Part shown: positions 24,674 to 36,469 of the stretch, piece by piece | Position numbering within the stretch: the first letter of the stretch is position 1 | How the letters are laid out: the number at the start of each line of letters is the position of its first letter | NCBI GenBank assembly: GCA_032622095.1 | Contig: CP136064.1 | Span: forward strand, 47,808,073-47,872,072 | Length of the DNA stretch: 64,000 bases | Direction: 5' to 3' | Source of the DNA: Siphonodentalium dalli | Taxonomy: Eukaryota > Mollusca > Scaphopoda > Gadilida > Siphonodentaliidae | Position numbers and translations under genes: made by a program | The notes under the pieces: generated by a model | What the model saw: the letters and a program-made list of their open reading frames with translations, nothing else | Told to the model about the DNA's origin: nothing | Database searches by the model: none

Positions 24674-25077
24674 GGGTGCGTTCACACACTGGCAAGTTTG
24701 CACGGATTTTTTTGCAGACATAGAAAACCATATGGTGCCAGAATATGAGCGCCTAGATGCACATAAAATGCATATTTACCAAATCTAACGACACGAGAAG
24801 CAAAATTTCGATAGTTCCACATGTAACGGTGCTACTAACATTGCATTAAAATACTTGTACGATTGATTCTTGCGATATAATTGCATGATATTTACAAGCA
24901 AATATCGATAGCATCGCTACTAGTGGAACTACATAGTTTTGACTTTTCAGGTAGTTATCTTTGGTAGAGATGCATTTTATAAGCATTTCTTCATTCGGTT
25001 TCTGGCACATTGTATCTTTCTATACCGAAATACCTGCAAATGATTGCCTGGAAAATTGCGAGTGTATGAACGCACCC
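24674..25077. mobile_element. Harbinger-type foldback MITE (copy b, intact)
   Basis: The ends are GGGTGCGTTCACACACTGG and its inverted, slightly diverged partner AGTGTATGAACGCACCC. TTA is present on both sides (24671-24673 and 25078-25080), fitting a TWA-type target. The interior is an imperfect palindrome whose arms share GTTCCACATGTAACGGTGCTA / TAGCATCGCTACTAGTGGAAC-like sequence. No coding capacity. This is the best-preserved of three copies. Confidence 0.85.
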
Positions 25078-25080
25078 TTA

Positions 25081-25513
25081 TTGTCACGATCGTACGCAGT
25101 GTTAGTAAACAAAAGCCATGTTATGTTAGAGTACAGTTCGCAAAGAGTGTGCGATAAGAAAAACACACCAACACCGGGGATATCCCAGTGACTGAACTTT
25201 GGTTAAAACTGTCCCATGTTGTTTACAGTATATCGTTATAACGCTCACTAATCCTTACCACTCAATATTTCGGTGTTGAAAGGGTCACCATGAATCAATC
25301 TCCCAAAAAATCATCACTGTTGAGTTTTTTGCATATCGCACACTCTTTATGTGTTGTATATAAACACATGTTCGGCTCGCACAAGTGTGTTTTGTTGATA
25401 ATATCCTATTCATACTATCATTATACTATATTAATAGTATATTCTATAGAACATTTTCATAATTTGATAACTTTTATTTCTAAACTTTAACCTGCAACTT
25501 GCAACACTCTCAA
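25081..25513. other. no gene recognised
   Basis: Unique AT-rich sequence leading into the minisatellite. No coding signal seen. Confidence 0.4.
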
Positions 25514-27836
25514 AGTCCTATTGTATTGCACTGCGGGGATATCCTTAGTCCCATTGTATTGCACTGCGGGGATATCATTAGTCCCATCGTATTGCACTGC
25601 GGGGATATCCTTAGTCCCATCGTATTGCACTGCGGGGATATCATTAGTCCCATCGTATTGCACTGCGGGGATATCATTAGTCCCATTGTATTGCACTGCT
25701 GTGATATCCTTAGTCCCATTGTATTGCACTGCGGTGATATCATTAGTCCCATCGTATTGCACTGCGGGGATATCATTAGTCCCATTGTATTGCACTGCTG
25801 TGATATCCTTAGTCCCATTGTATTGCACTGCGGGGATATCCTTAGTCCCATTGTATTGCACTGCGGTGATATCATTAGTCCCATCGTATTGCACTGCGGG
25901 GATATCCTTAGTCCCATCGTATTGCACTGCGGGGATATCCTTAGTCCCATCGTATTGCACTGCGGGGATATCATTAGTCCCATTGTATTGCACTGCTGTG
26001 ATATCCTTAGTCCCATTGTATTGCACTGCGGTGATATCATTAGTCCCATCGTATTGCACTGCGGGGATATCATTAGTCCCATTGTATTGCACTGCTGTGA
26101 TATCCTTAGTCCCATTGTATTGCACTGCGGTGATATCATTAGTCCCATTGTATTCCACTGTGGGGGTATCCTTAGTCAAATTGTATTGCACTGCGGGGAT
26201 ATCCTTAGTTCCATTGTATTGCACTGCGGGGATATCATTAGTCCCATCGTATTGCACTGCGGGGATATCCTTAGTATCATTGTATTCCACTGTGGGGGTA
26301 TACTTAGTCAAATTGTATTGCACTGCGGGGATATCCTTAGTTCCATTGTATTGCACTGCGGGGATATCATTAGTCCCATCGTATTGCACTGCGGGGATAT
26401 CCTTAGTCCCATTGTATTGCACTGCTGTGATATCCTTAGTCCCATTGTATTGCACTGCGGGGATATCATTAGTCCCATTGTATTGCGCTGTGGGGATATC
26501 CTTAGTTCCATTGTATTGCGCTGCGGGGATATCCTTAGTTCCATTGTATTGCGCTGCGGGGATATCCTTAGTCCCATTGTATTGCACTGCGGGGATATCC
26601 TTAGTTCCATTGTATTGCACTGCGGGGATATCATTAGTCCCATTGTATTGCGCTGCGGGGATATTCTTAGTCAAATTGTATTGCACTGCGGGGATATCCT
26701 TAGTTCCATTGTATTGCACTGCGGGGATATCATTAGTTCCATTGTATTGCGCTGCGGGGATATCCTTAGTTCCATTGTATTGCGCTGCGGGGATATCCTT
26801 AGTCCCATTGTATTGCACTGCGGGGATATCCTTAGTTCCATTGTATTGCATTGCGGGGATATCATTAGTCCCATTGTATTGCGCTGCGGGGATATCCTTA
26901 GTCAAATTGTATTGCACTGTGGGGTTATCCTTAGTCCCATTGTATTGCAATTCGGTGATATCCTTAGTCCTATTGTATTGCACTGCGGAGATATCCTTAG
27001 TCCCATCGTATTGCACTGCGGGGATATCCTTAGTCCTATTGTATTGCACTGCGGAGATATCCTTAGTCCCATCGTATTGCACTGCGGGGATATCCTTAGT
27101 ACCGTTGTATTGCCCTGCTGTGATATCCTTAGTACCATTGTATTGTACCTGCGGGGATATCCTTAGTCCCATTTTATTGCACTGCGGGGATATACTTAGT
27201 ACCATTGTATTGCACTGCGGTGATATTCTTAGTCCCATCGCATTGCACTGCGGGGATATCCTTAGTCCCATTGTATTGCATTGCGGGGATATCCTTAGTA
27301 CCATTGTATTGCACTGCGGGGATATCCTTAGTCCTATTGTATTGCACTGCGGGGATATCCTTAGTTCCATTGTATTGCACTGCGGGGATATCATTAGTCC
27401 CATTGTATTGCGCTGCGGGGATATCCTTAGTCAAATTGTATTGCACTGTGGGGGTATCCTTAGTCCCATTGTATTGCAATTCGGTGATATCCTTAGTCCT
27501 ATTGTATTGCACTGCGGAGATATCCTTAGTCCCATCGTATTGCACTGCGGGGATATCCTTAGTACCATTGTATTGCCCTGCGGGGATATCCTTAGTACCA
27601 TTGTATTGCCCTGCTGTGATATCCTTAGTACCATTGTATTGTACCTGCGGGGATATCCTTAGTCCCATTTTATTGCACTGCGGGGATATACTTAGTCCCA
27701 CTGTATTGCACTGCGGTGATATTCTTAGTCCCATCGCATTGCACTGCGGGGATATCCTTAGTCCCATTGTATTGCATTGCGGGGATATCCTTAGTCCCAT
27801 TGTTTTGCACTGCGGGGATATCATTAGTCCCACTGT
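25514..27836. repeat. 33-bp minisatellite, about 70 copies, open in several frames on both strands
   Basis: The unit is AGTCCCATTGTATTGCACTG plus a CGGGGATATCCTT-like end. Because 33 is a multiple of three, stop-free units keep long frames open. A 638-codon minus-strand frame (25487-27403) repeats QYNGTKDIPAV, and 713-codon and 555-codon plus-strand frames repeat LYCTAGISLVP and LHCGDILSPIV. Two 34-bp variants (GTACCTGCGG at 27145 and 27641) shift the frame. They lie 496 bp apart and mark a higher-order duplication of about 15 units. No frame has a signal peptide or unique N-terminal domain, and starts fall inside the repeats. I judge it non-coding. Confidence 0.95.
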
Positions 27837-28589
27837 GACAGTCACACCTCCAGTTATAATGTTCTGATGTGGATTATTTCGAAAGAGGTCTTAATCTGGC
27901 CTGTGCTGACAGAACAAAACACATAGCATGCAGGTACCCTTCACCCCGTTGTTAATATACACAAGAACATATATACCTTCTTTATTGTTCCATGTTTAAA
28001 AAAGTCGGGTCACATTCTATAATTTGAATAAGGCTTTCCGCAGCATATATAACGTCCGTACAAAAGCATGTATATATCGTATGTTTCGTTACACTCATCG
28101 GAACCGGATCGGGTTACATGTGTAACAAAACGAGCAAAATTTCAGGCTTCAACTATAGGATATGAATCGTCGAACGTGTCTAATACAGAGTTGATGTGCA
28201 TGGTTTTGTTTCAATTTGCAACAAATTATCGACTGGCAAGTGTTATAGACCTACATCCTTGACTTCATCTAGGAATTTTCCCGACTCAACCATGTACATA
28301 TTTGGACTGACACCGACCGAACGTAAGGGGTTGGAATGCCCCTCGTTACAACTCGGCCCTTACATCGACCGCCGTGATTGATATTGCTCACAGGATCGTG
28401 AGTGATTATTGCCAAGTCACACATAACAGCGAACAAAGAAAACGTTTATATAAAATACAAAAAATAGGATACAATGATCATCATTAGTAATTTCATATGC
28501 ACTGACATGCAGGAGTAATATATACAGCAGTAATTAAGTTAGAATACACAGTAATATGCTATGTTCGCCCTTATTTCAGGTATTTCCAG
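27837..28589. other. no gene recognised
   Basis: Unique sequence after the minisatellite. Frames of about 60 codons have no recognisable content. Confidence 0.4.
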
Positions 28590-28947
28590 AACATAAATGC
28601 CGAATAATAATTGTTTTTCAAAGATGTGCCTTGCTTATCTGCGCATACCAAATGAGTCAACCATGCCTAACTATACATGAGAAGTAATAAACTGTGTATT
28701 TCCACTAGTAGCGATGCTATCGAATTTTGCCTGCAAATATCACGAAATTATCTCGTAAGAATCAATAATACAGGTATTTAAGGCAATGTGTTAGTAGCAC
28801 TGTTACATGTGGAACTACGTTAATTTTACTTCACATGTCGTTAGCTTTGGTAACTATAGATGCATTTTATATATATGTTGTTGTTTTTTTTTTATAAAAT
28901 TCATGCAAAAAAATGCCGTGCAAACTTACCAGTGTGTGAACGTACCC
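28590..28947. mobile_element. Harbinger-type foldback MITE (copy c), left end decayed
   Basis: Right end ACCAGTGTGTGAACGTACCC is followed by TAA. The internal arms TTTCCACTAGTAGCGATGCTA and AGTAGCACTGTTACATGTGG match copy b in the opposite orientation. The left terminus is no longer recognisable. Confidence 0.65.
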
Positions 28948-28950
28948 TAA

Positions 28951-30095
28951 GTCATCTGGAAGTCAATATGACCAGTAAATTTTCTCTCGGATGGGTACAT
29001 ATATAGACCTACATGTAAGTTCGATTTCTTCATCGTCTGGTTTGAAACAAAAACGTTAATAGATTTTGCTGTGTCAAATCGGATGGGGCAATCCCAGCAT
29101 GACAGTTTGATGCTCTACATCGCGCGGGTCGAATAGGTCGATACGTTCAATACTCTACATCCCGCGGGTCGAATAGGTCGATACGTTCAATACTCTTGTT
29201 CGGACTAATATGTAGCCGTTGAAAGTTATCGACTATTTTAAGTTTTCACACATGCAGAAGTTTGACAACTCAATTGACAAGAAGATTGTCTGAATAAATT
29301 ACAGGTCGTGAATTATTTGATTGAATACACATTTAGTGATGAACAAGTCGAAATATAAAGATTTCGTATAATTGTCTTGATTAAGTCTGTCTCGTGAGAC
29401 CAAACAAAAAAGAAGGAATTTGCTGACAATCGAGGTGATGGGCTTTGTTTGTGAAAGAACGGATGGAAATAAAATCTAAAATAGTTGGAAATCAGTGAGA
29501 TCGAGAAGCGGTTCACACTAAATGTGCCTTAACGGCCACAGTACTATATCCCTCGAAATAACACACTCAATCCTGTTATAACAATACATATATATTCCAC
29601 CTTCATATATACCGTGAACAATGTACAATATTTTGGTTAAAATAAAATATGTTCAAACTAAAACACACTCAATACGATGTCAATGTATTGTTTGAATGCG
29701 TCTTGTTGAGGGGCATGTGCAATAGCGCTATGGCCACTGGACACATTGTGTGAACCGCTCTTCGTGTGTAACACTAATGGCACGTTCACATGCCGAGCAA
29801 GAGCATGTCAGGTATGCTCCAATTGACTTACTTGACCAATGCAATAAATAATACAGGAACATGCGGAGTCAATGCATTGCAGTGTTATCGCCAGTTGGTG
29901 ATATGTGTTCACTTTGATTGGTAGTAATCGGCATCCGTTAAATAATCTCGATGGAATATGTCCGCAACCGTTCTTGCGCTCGGGTTATGATCCATCAATA
30001 TTATCGTCTGTTTCAACAACTTACTTCATAATTCCATATTATAAGGGTTGACATAATCCCTGAAGTATTATATGGATATGTGTGTATGGACGTAG
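28951..30095. other. no gene; contains a 40-bp tandem duplication
   Basis: At 29113-29193 a 40-bp unit (CTCTACATCSCGCGGGTCGA and the following AATAGGTCGATACGTTCAAT) occurs twice with one difference. Otherwise unique AT-rich DNA without recognisable exons. Confidence 0.6.
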
Positions 30096-30480
30096 CTAGA
30101 GGATTTCCGTTGGCGGATGTCCTTGTGGGATTTCCAATTGCACCCAGGCCAAACTCCCAAGATCGCACAATATATGCACATCTCCCTTGGCTTTGAATTT
30201 CCCACCTGGCACCTCACATGCCTTGTTGTTATATATTGTTATACTGGATTTGGACTGGATACCGAGGAGATGGGAACCTAGCGGAAATTTCAAACCAATA
30301 TATTGACTAATAGTGGCAAAATATGCAACTATTTGACTAAAACAAAACACAATCCAAATGGATTACTGGTTGGAAAATCAGACTATATAAGAACAATTTC
30401 AATTTATTGTTGGTGTGAAATTTCTAACTAATATTGTGTCAGCTATGAAATGTCCAACTGTTGAAAAAATATGACCATAC
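30096..30480 (+). repeat. dispersed repeat F (copy 1)
   Basis: Begins near GACGTAGCTAGAGG and includes TATTTGACTAAAACAAAAC, GGTGTGAAATTTCTAACTAA and TGTCCAACTGTTGAAAAAAT. Parts recur at 43387-43493 (with 43986-44040) and 53691-53905 in the same orientation. No TIR or coding frame was identified, so the class is unknown. Confidence 0.55.
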
Positions 30481-31140
30481 TTGGAGGGGGTCCCATGTCG
30501 CCACACCCCTGTATATTTGGTACCGTGATATACACCACAGCCCCACGAACGAAACCAAATCCACAAATCTAGAAAACTTGATATGGGGTATCTGATTTGC
30601 AAAAAACAATAATCACTTTTATCACCCCATATATACATGTACTATTGAATATAACATAGGCGTGTACCTATTTCCTAATAACGTGACCACTTTCTCATTA
30701 GGTCTTTACATGAGAGCAGCAACGTGGCGATGGGTTGAGTGCTTCAACCCCACCAAACGTTCAGCTTTACTGAGGTTATATATTACCTTCTATTAGTATC
30801 ATTTATTATACTGTTCAATACACAATGTACCATTATATGTTATTATGTATGCGTACTGTCCTTATATGGATGTTTTGCCAATTAAACTTATCTGATCTTA
30901 TTTACGGTAATAAATTTCAACAGTTGGAAATTTCACAATCTATGAATTGCCAATGTGGTTTATATGTTGTTTACCCGACGCAGTTCACTTGAACCATCAC
31001 GAATAATACTATTCTGAATGAGATCAATCATAGCCATCTAAACAGCCGCGTGTAATCTTTGCAGCAATAAACTATCAGGACACAATTGTACCTGATAATT
31101 TATTGCATAAAGTTTCTCTCAGTTACATGTGAACATGCCA
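30481..31140. other. no gene recognised
   Basis: AT-rich sequence. TTTCAACAGTTGGAAATTTC at 30917-30936 is an inverted echo of TCCAACTGTTGAAA at about 30451-30465, possibly two ends of a larger F element. Confidence 0.35.
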
Positions 31141-31148
31141 TACATGAG

Positions 31149-32313
31149 CAGTGTTCGCGCTGTCGGTAGCCAAATTAGCCAATGGCTAATCTTTTTCGAA
31201 TTTGGCTAATAAAAATTTCATTTGGCTAAACATTTGGCTAAACTTTTTTGAACCCAAATGGAGACTGAAAGCATGGAGCCAGAAAGCTAATTAATAAAAG
31301 CGCTCAATAGATCGACATTCAAGACGAAGTTAGGTGACGAAAGTATTTCATTATTTTCGTACAAAGGGAAACCCGATCGACAACTCTATCAACCAAGCGA
31401 TCACAAAGTGATAGGCAATCATCTTTAGTTTTCACAACACGGACATTCAAAGACGCATGGACATTAAACCGACCATGGTTGAATTATGATAATGTGAAGA
31501 AAGCAATGTTTTGTAAAGTGCATTGACGCCGGTATATAAGCAATTTGTTCGTAACATGGCTGTTTTAATCTGGAGAAAGATTACGTCACTCTGCACGAAG
31601 CAGCAAAAGGTCATTATTATTTTTTACATTTAATCCCCTAATCCCCCATTCAGCCAATTGTCTGTCTGGACACTCACGGCGCGCCTGCACAATGCATGTT
31701 TATGATGACATTGTATTTATGACGGTCGAGGTTTACGAGCACCAAGTGTAAGACAATAGCTTAATCAGCCAAATGTGAATGACGACAGATATTTTGTGGC
31801 TATTTGTCGTCAATACCGATACAGTCAAAATAATATGCATGCTTTTATGACAGATTGTAATTTGATAATGGCGTAACAATATTAAGTCATTAGTTTCCAG
31901 ATGTCACTTAGATATTTTCGCAAGGATAAATATTTAATGATTTAAAAAAAGATATTGATATAAAACAAAAAAATAATGACATTAAGAAGGACAATCCCGG
32001 GTTACCCCCCCCCCCCCCCCCCCACAATCACTCTTTCACATAAAGATTAATAAATTTGTAATAAATGATATATATAAAAATACTTCTAGTTCATCAAAAT
32101 TATTTAAATTATTGTGTATTTTACCTGTGTCTGTTAGATTTTACGGTTTAGTCAATAATTGTGAACCGACCAGAAAACGATGATTTAATTTGGCCAATTT
32201 TTTTTTTAATTTGGCCAAAAAACATTTGGCTAAAGTTGTTTTCATTTGGCTAATAAAATTTTCATTTGGCTAAACTTTTGGCTAAACTTTTTTTCGGTCC
32301 AGCGCGAACACTG
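31149..32313 (+). mobile_element. hAT-type non-autonomous element (copy 1), target TACATGAG
   Basis: The termini are CAGTGTTCGCGCTG and CAGCGCGAACACTG. The perfect 8-bp duplication TACATGAG lies at 31141-31148 and 32314-32321. Both ends carry several copies of TTTGGCTAA, in the manner of hAT subterminal repeats. A 19-base C run lies at 32005-32023. There is no frame above 60 codons inside, so no transposase. The sequence matches 38149-39317 on the opposite strand essentially base for base. Confidence 0.92.
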
Positions 32314-32389
32314 TACATGAGTTGGGGTCACGGTCTCTACACCCTCAATAAAACACACTCAAATTACATTAATTTATTATGCCCCTGGC

Positions 32390-33080
32390 CCTCGACTATA
32401 TAAATGGTCGAGGCTCCGTCGGTGCGCCCGTCAGTCCGTCCGTACTAAAATATCACATTGTAACTCGGGTGTTAATTATCGGATTGAGTTTTGCTTTGGT
32501 ATGTTAATAGCACAGCTAGGGGAAATGATACAAACTTACTGCAGGTTTTGTACATTCATTTGGCCAGAGTTTCGGCCATTGTTTGACTTGGAAATATGTG
32601 TGAAGTTTGTGTCTAAAAACATTCAGCTTGTAACGTGGGCAAGGATTTTCGGATTGAGTTGTCCTTTCGCATGGTGATAGCCACATACTATGGGTTTCGT
32701 CCATTCAGTTTTGTCATTGTTATGGCTCTTGTTTGACTTGGACATTTCTTAATTGTGTGACCGTACGAACATATAAGCTTGTAACTTGGGAATGTATCAT
32801 CGGATTTGGTTGTGCTTTGGTGTTTTGATAGCACAGTTAATGGGGTGATATCCACTTCCTATGGGGTTTGTCAGTTCATTGTTACCAGATATATGGCCCT
32901 TGTTGGACATATTTTGATATTGAATTTTCACTCTGTACATACATTTTATTTTCTAACTCGAGTAGCAATTGTCCGACTTGAATGTTAGCTGGAATGTTAA
33001 TAGACCAGAATAGGATACTGCCAAGTCTTGTCCATGTATTTTGTCAGAGTTATTGCCCTTGTTGGAAATAACAAGATTCT
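32390..33080 (+). repeat. degenerate ~190-bp tandem repeat array
   Basis: A small hairpin (CCTCGAC/GTCGAGG, 32390-32413) and GTCCGTCCGTAC lead into three to four diverged units of about 190 bp. Each unit contains TTGTAACTYGGG, ATCGGATTKRGTT, TTTGGTNTTNTGATAGCACAG, CAGAGTTATGGCCCTTG and TTTGACTTGGAAAT-like sequence. The same array in reverse occupies 50817-51440. No coding frame persists. Confidence 0.75.
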
Positions 33081-33166
33081 CCATCTTTGCTTCACATCTA
33101 TAACATCGCTGCTCAAGTGCCAATATATGGATTTGAATATCTTTGGAATAATGACAGGTCAATATG

Positions 33167-33495
33167 GCTGAAGGGGTCACTCTCACCAAATATAGTGCTG
33201 AATGGTACACAGGTTTTGAAAATGTGCTGAAGGTAGGTACACAGACTTTGTGATCGGCACGAATGCAGTTACTTTAACTGTGTTCCAGAAAGTCTGGCGC
33301 CCTTCAGCAGTTTGTTTTTAATTCGATTTAATGTTCATTATACCGTATATAAATATTCTCTAACAGAAACCATGGCAGACTCGAAAACTAAATGTCTTTT
33401 AGAACGAGATTTCAAAACCTATGTACCCTTCAGCATATTTTCAAAACCTGTGTACCCCATCAGCATTTGTATTTTGCGAGAGCAACCCCTTCAGC
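33167..33495. mobile_element. 329-bp MITE with 9-bp target duplication (Mutator-like)
   Basis: The element begins GCTGAAGGGGT and ends ACCCCTTCAGC. Its TIRs extend about 80 bp and include GTACACAGGTTTTGAAAAT / ATTTTCAAAACCTGTGTAC. GTCAATATG is repeated exactly on both sides (33158-33166 and 33496-33504). A 9-bp duplication is typical of Mutator-like elements. No coding capacity. Confidence 0.82.
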
Positions 33496-33504
33496 GTCAA
33501 TATG

Positions 33505-35380
33505 AGCGCAGGATTCACTAGGATTTGACCATTGATTTCATAAGAGCGACGGACCTTCTTGGATTTAGAAAATAACAAATGTTTCCACTCATACCCATAT
33601 TTAATATCGCCCACTTTCTAAACTGAGCGTCGGGGGCATACATATGCCACGAACGCTTGGCGTTGCACACGTTTGTTATATTTATATAGCTTTGTCCATA
33701 TTAATTTAGCTAAATTAATTTCTTCTGAAATGTGTCTGCAGTTTGGATATTATACCATGCGACATTATAAGTTATCCCAATATTCTACCTGTGAAATACG
33801 TACCGATCGATAAGCGGGTGACGGTACTCTTCTCTTTAAAACACGTCCAGTTAATCTACCTGATGCCCTTAGTCATCTATATGTCACCAAGATGTGATGT
33901 CGGCTCGTGCTATGGTGTGTTTTGTTCGAATGTGAAACACTTGACCAAATTAGCAGTTGATCAATCACATATCAGGATTTAGTGTAACACACGGGCTATG
34001 TACATATGAGGAAATAACACACGTTTATATATATATATTTCACACAACATCATCTCCAGTTGTGTGATACATATACATTGTACATATCCATATGCGAAAA
34101 ACAAAGGAGATGCAGTACAGATAATTGGGTATTGGGTGATATTTGCGCTCCCCTTTATCGTCTTCTAATGTCAATTGTGATATCGTTGGAGAAGACGTAT
34201 TCACACATTGTAATGTGCAGTACAGTGCGTTGGCCCCCACAGCTCTATAGTCGTTTAGTAATATAATCCAGAGGCTCAGCAGTGTGAATATCGGAAACCT
34301 GGACCCCAGACAACCCCAAAGGAAATGACTGCAACGTCATGAATGTTTCATTGCCGATTATCAATATTCTGGGAAATGCTTCTTCTGCACGATTTGCGAT
34401 TGGGCAATTGGGCAATTGGGAATAAAGGCAGACGAGAATTTCAGCATACATATAGAAAGATTGAATATGGATTTAGAAATATGGTTTTGTTAAACCGACA
34501 TGGCCCATTCCAGCTTCCAAATTATATCTTACGTAATTTGGAAGGATATATATGAGAAGTGGGTTGAAACATACACGAACTATTGATATACCGGCTTCAT
34601 ATTCTCTGAAAAATACTTTCCATAATCACAGTCATTTTCCAGCTGTTTTCATTTTTTAGCACTGAGATGAAATAAACGCTCTTTATATATGTTTACCATT
34701 ATCAGGAATAGACTAACAGGAAACGCTCTTAGAAGTTCTATGCTGTGCAAGTGGTTGTTGTTTTTTTTCTTTCTTTTTTGGACCAAAAATGGTGTTAAAA
34801 TTTGTATTTTGTATGACTGCAACAAACTGGAATGCGCCTTCCTGTGACATACCCGTATAATCCTCATAGAAATTTCGTAGTTAAAGCATTTATCGACTTA
34901 TTTCTATCCACGAAAACGAAAACTGAAATTCTCCGAGGACAATAATAACGAGACTGACATAATAACGAGACTGACATCATGGTGATAACATACGTTCCCC
35001 GCCCGCAGCGAAACATCAAGATGTTTGCACGTACTTGATTTACAGAATATATATACTAACAGATAAAGTTTTACGCGAACCAGCAGCTCGGTTGTGTATG
35101 CACACGAGCTTGCGTCATATATCATGAATATTATATACATGGAGGATCTACAACGAGTCTCCAGTTTATAGAAAAATTTACAAAACGAGTCCAGACCTAA
35201 TTTATAGGACGAGTTTTGTAAAATTCGCTATACACTGCATGGGAGCGGATTGTAAATTTTATTGATTACTTTATCCAAAACCTCCGTAAACATATTTAAA
35301 TCAATAAATGGGACGTGTATCTAACCGGGAACTATATCTGACATGGAACTATTGTTCCTCAATATTCTACTTTACTTTAG
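33505..35380. other. no gene recognised
   Basis: Only short frames. Local features are a 17-bp tandem duplication, AATAACGAGACTGACAT (34944-34960 and 34961-34977); a paired AAACGCTCTT motif at 34675-34735 like the K1 core; an (AT)n tract near 34027-34039; and an imperfect hairpin around AAATTTACAAAACGAGTCC at 35174-35227. Confidence 0.45.
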
Positions 35381-35544
35381 GGGGTGGTCCCAGCTCGACG
35401 TTGTGTGCTATTCTTTGACTTTTGTGAGCAATATCGCAATAATATTGAATTAGTTACCCAGCAGAAATTCAATAATTGTAAGCGACGCAAAGCAACTCGC
35501 TCACAAAGTCACTTAATCGTGCAAATTTGAGTTGGGACCTTCAC
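35381..35544 (+). mobile_element. small palindromic MITE, GGTGGTCCCAG...TTGGGACC (copy 1)
   Basis: GGGGTGGTCCCAGCTC at the left is roughly inverted by GAGTTGGGACCTTCAC at the right. The segment recurs in the opposite orientation at 47809-47970, although the sequence to its right (35545-35760) is shared in the same orientation with 47971-48190. Confidence 0.6.
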
Positions 35545-35760
35545 ATACAGCGAAGGACATTATTAAACAACAGGTAATAACTAAGAAATATAATTATCCG
35601 CGCTATTTTTTCGACTTTATAAGGTTCCCTGTCTTTCAAAACTTAACAAAAAGTGTTCCCAGGTTTTGTACTGGTGGAATATATAACCTCTACGGACGTT
35701 AGCCTGCATGAGTAGAGATTCATGGCATGATCTGGAGTGTACATTGCTTCAAATTATAGT
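35545..35760 (+). repeat. dispersed repeat shared with 47971-48190
   Basis: Shared landmarks are GTTCCCAGGTTTTG/GTTCCCAGGTGTTA, GTGGAATAT, and TAGAGATTCATGGCATGAT/TAGAGATCCATGTCATGAT. Coding potential is nil. Confidence 0.6.
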
Positions 35761-35766
35761 GCTTGC

Positions 35767-36175
35767 TTAAAGACATAATATGGACTTGTTCAGGCGCATG
35801 AAACTGATAAGTGAGTATTCAGGCGCTATGCCAATTGGAGGAATGTAGCATTCTACTAACAAGCCGAAAATCTCTAACAAAACGACCGTCCCACTTCATA
35901 GAAAAGCATCGTCTGAACTACGCGTACATGTAAATATGTACTTCTATTCGGGACGCAACTATCGGCGATAAAGTAAAGAAAACGATTTTGCTACCGAAAG
36001 TCACTGCATTCAATTAATATATAATAATGACAGTCACTGCATTCAATTAATATATAATAATGACAGTGTGTGTTGTCAATTTGGATATGATATATTTGTA
36101 AACATAACTGCTTTGAGCAAGAATATTCTACATTTCTATTTGATCAACATATTGGAGTGTTTCACATCACTTTCA
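35767..36175 (+). mobile_element. K3 MITE (copy 3, uninterrupted)
   Basis: Starts TTAAAGACATAATATGGACTT and ends TTTCACATCACTTT, where the expected terminal TTAA has mutated to TTCA. It serves as the reference copy for the other two. A 33-bp internal unit is tandemly duplicated (35999-36031 and 36032-36064; AGTCACTGCATTCAATTAAT...). Confidence 0.7.
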
Positions 36176-36424
36176 GTGAGCGTGAAAGCATATGGCACGT
36201 CCAGTAAACTGCGAAATTTGAAACTTCATAGACACAGGCACCTGTGACGTTCTCCTCTGCCCATATTATCATATGTAGGTAGAAAACAGTACCCACGCAC
36301 ACGCGAACTTCAATGTGTCTGTGGTGCCTGCAGTTCAAGAGTATAGTTTTCAATTTGGAAACGCGTCTGAATTCCGCTGACATTCCTTGATAATCGTCTG
36401 GTTCAAATATTCGATACATAACAA

Positions 36425-36469
36425 CAAACAAACAAACAAACAAACAAACAAACAAACAAACAAACAAAA
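36425..36469. repeat. (CAAA)n microsatellite
   Basis: About eleven CAAA units. The minus-strand frame reading through it has a (VCLF)n-type repeat and is an artefact. Confidence 0.95.

Noticed and set aside
25521-27662. 713-residue repeat protein on the plus strand
   Set aside because: The reading frame is kept open by the 33-bp period alone. The two other long frames are just as good, and frames switch at 34-bp units.
25514-27836. CRISPR array
   Set aside because: Units are contiguous without spacers, vary along their whole length, and the genome context is eukaryotic.
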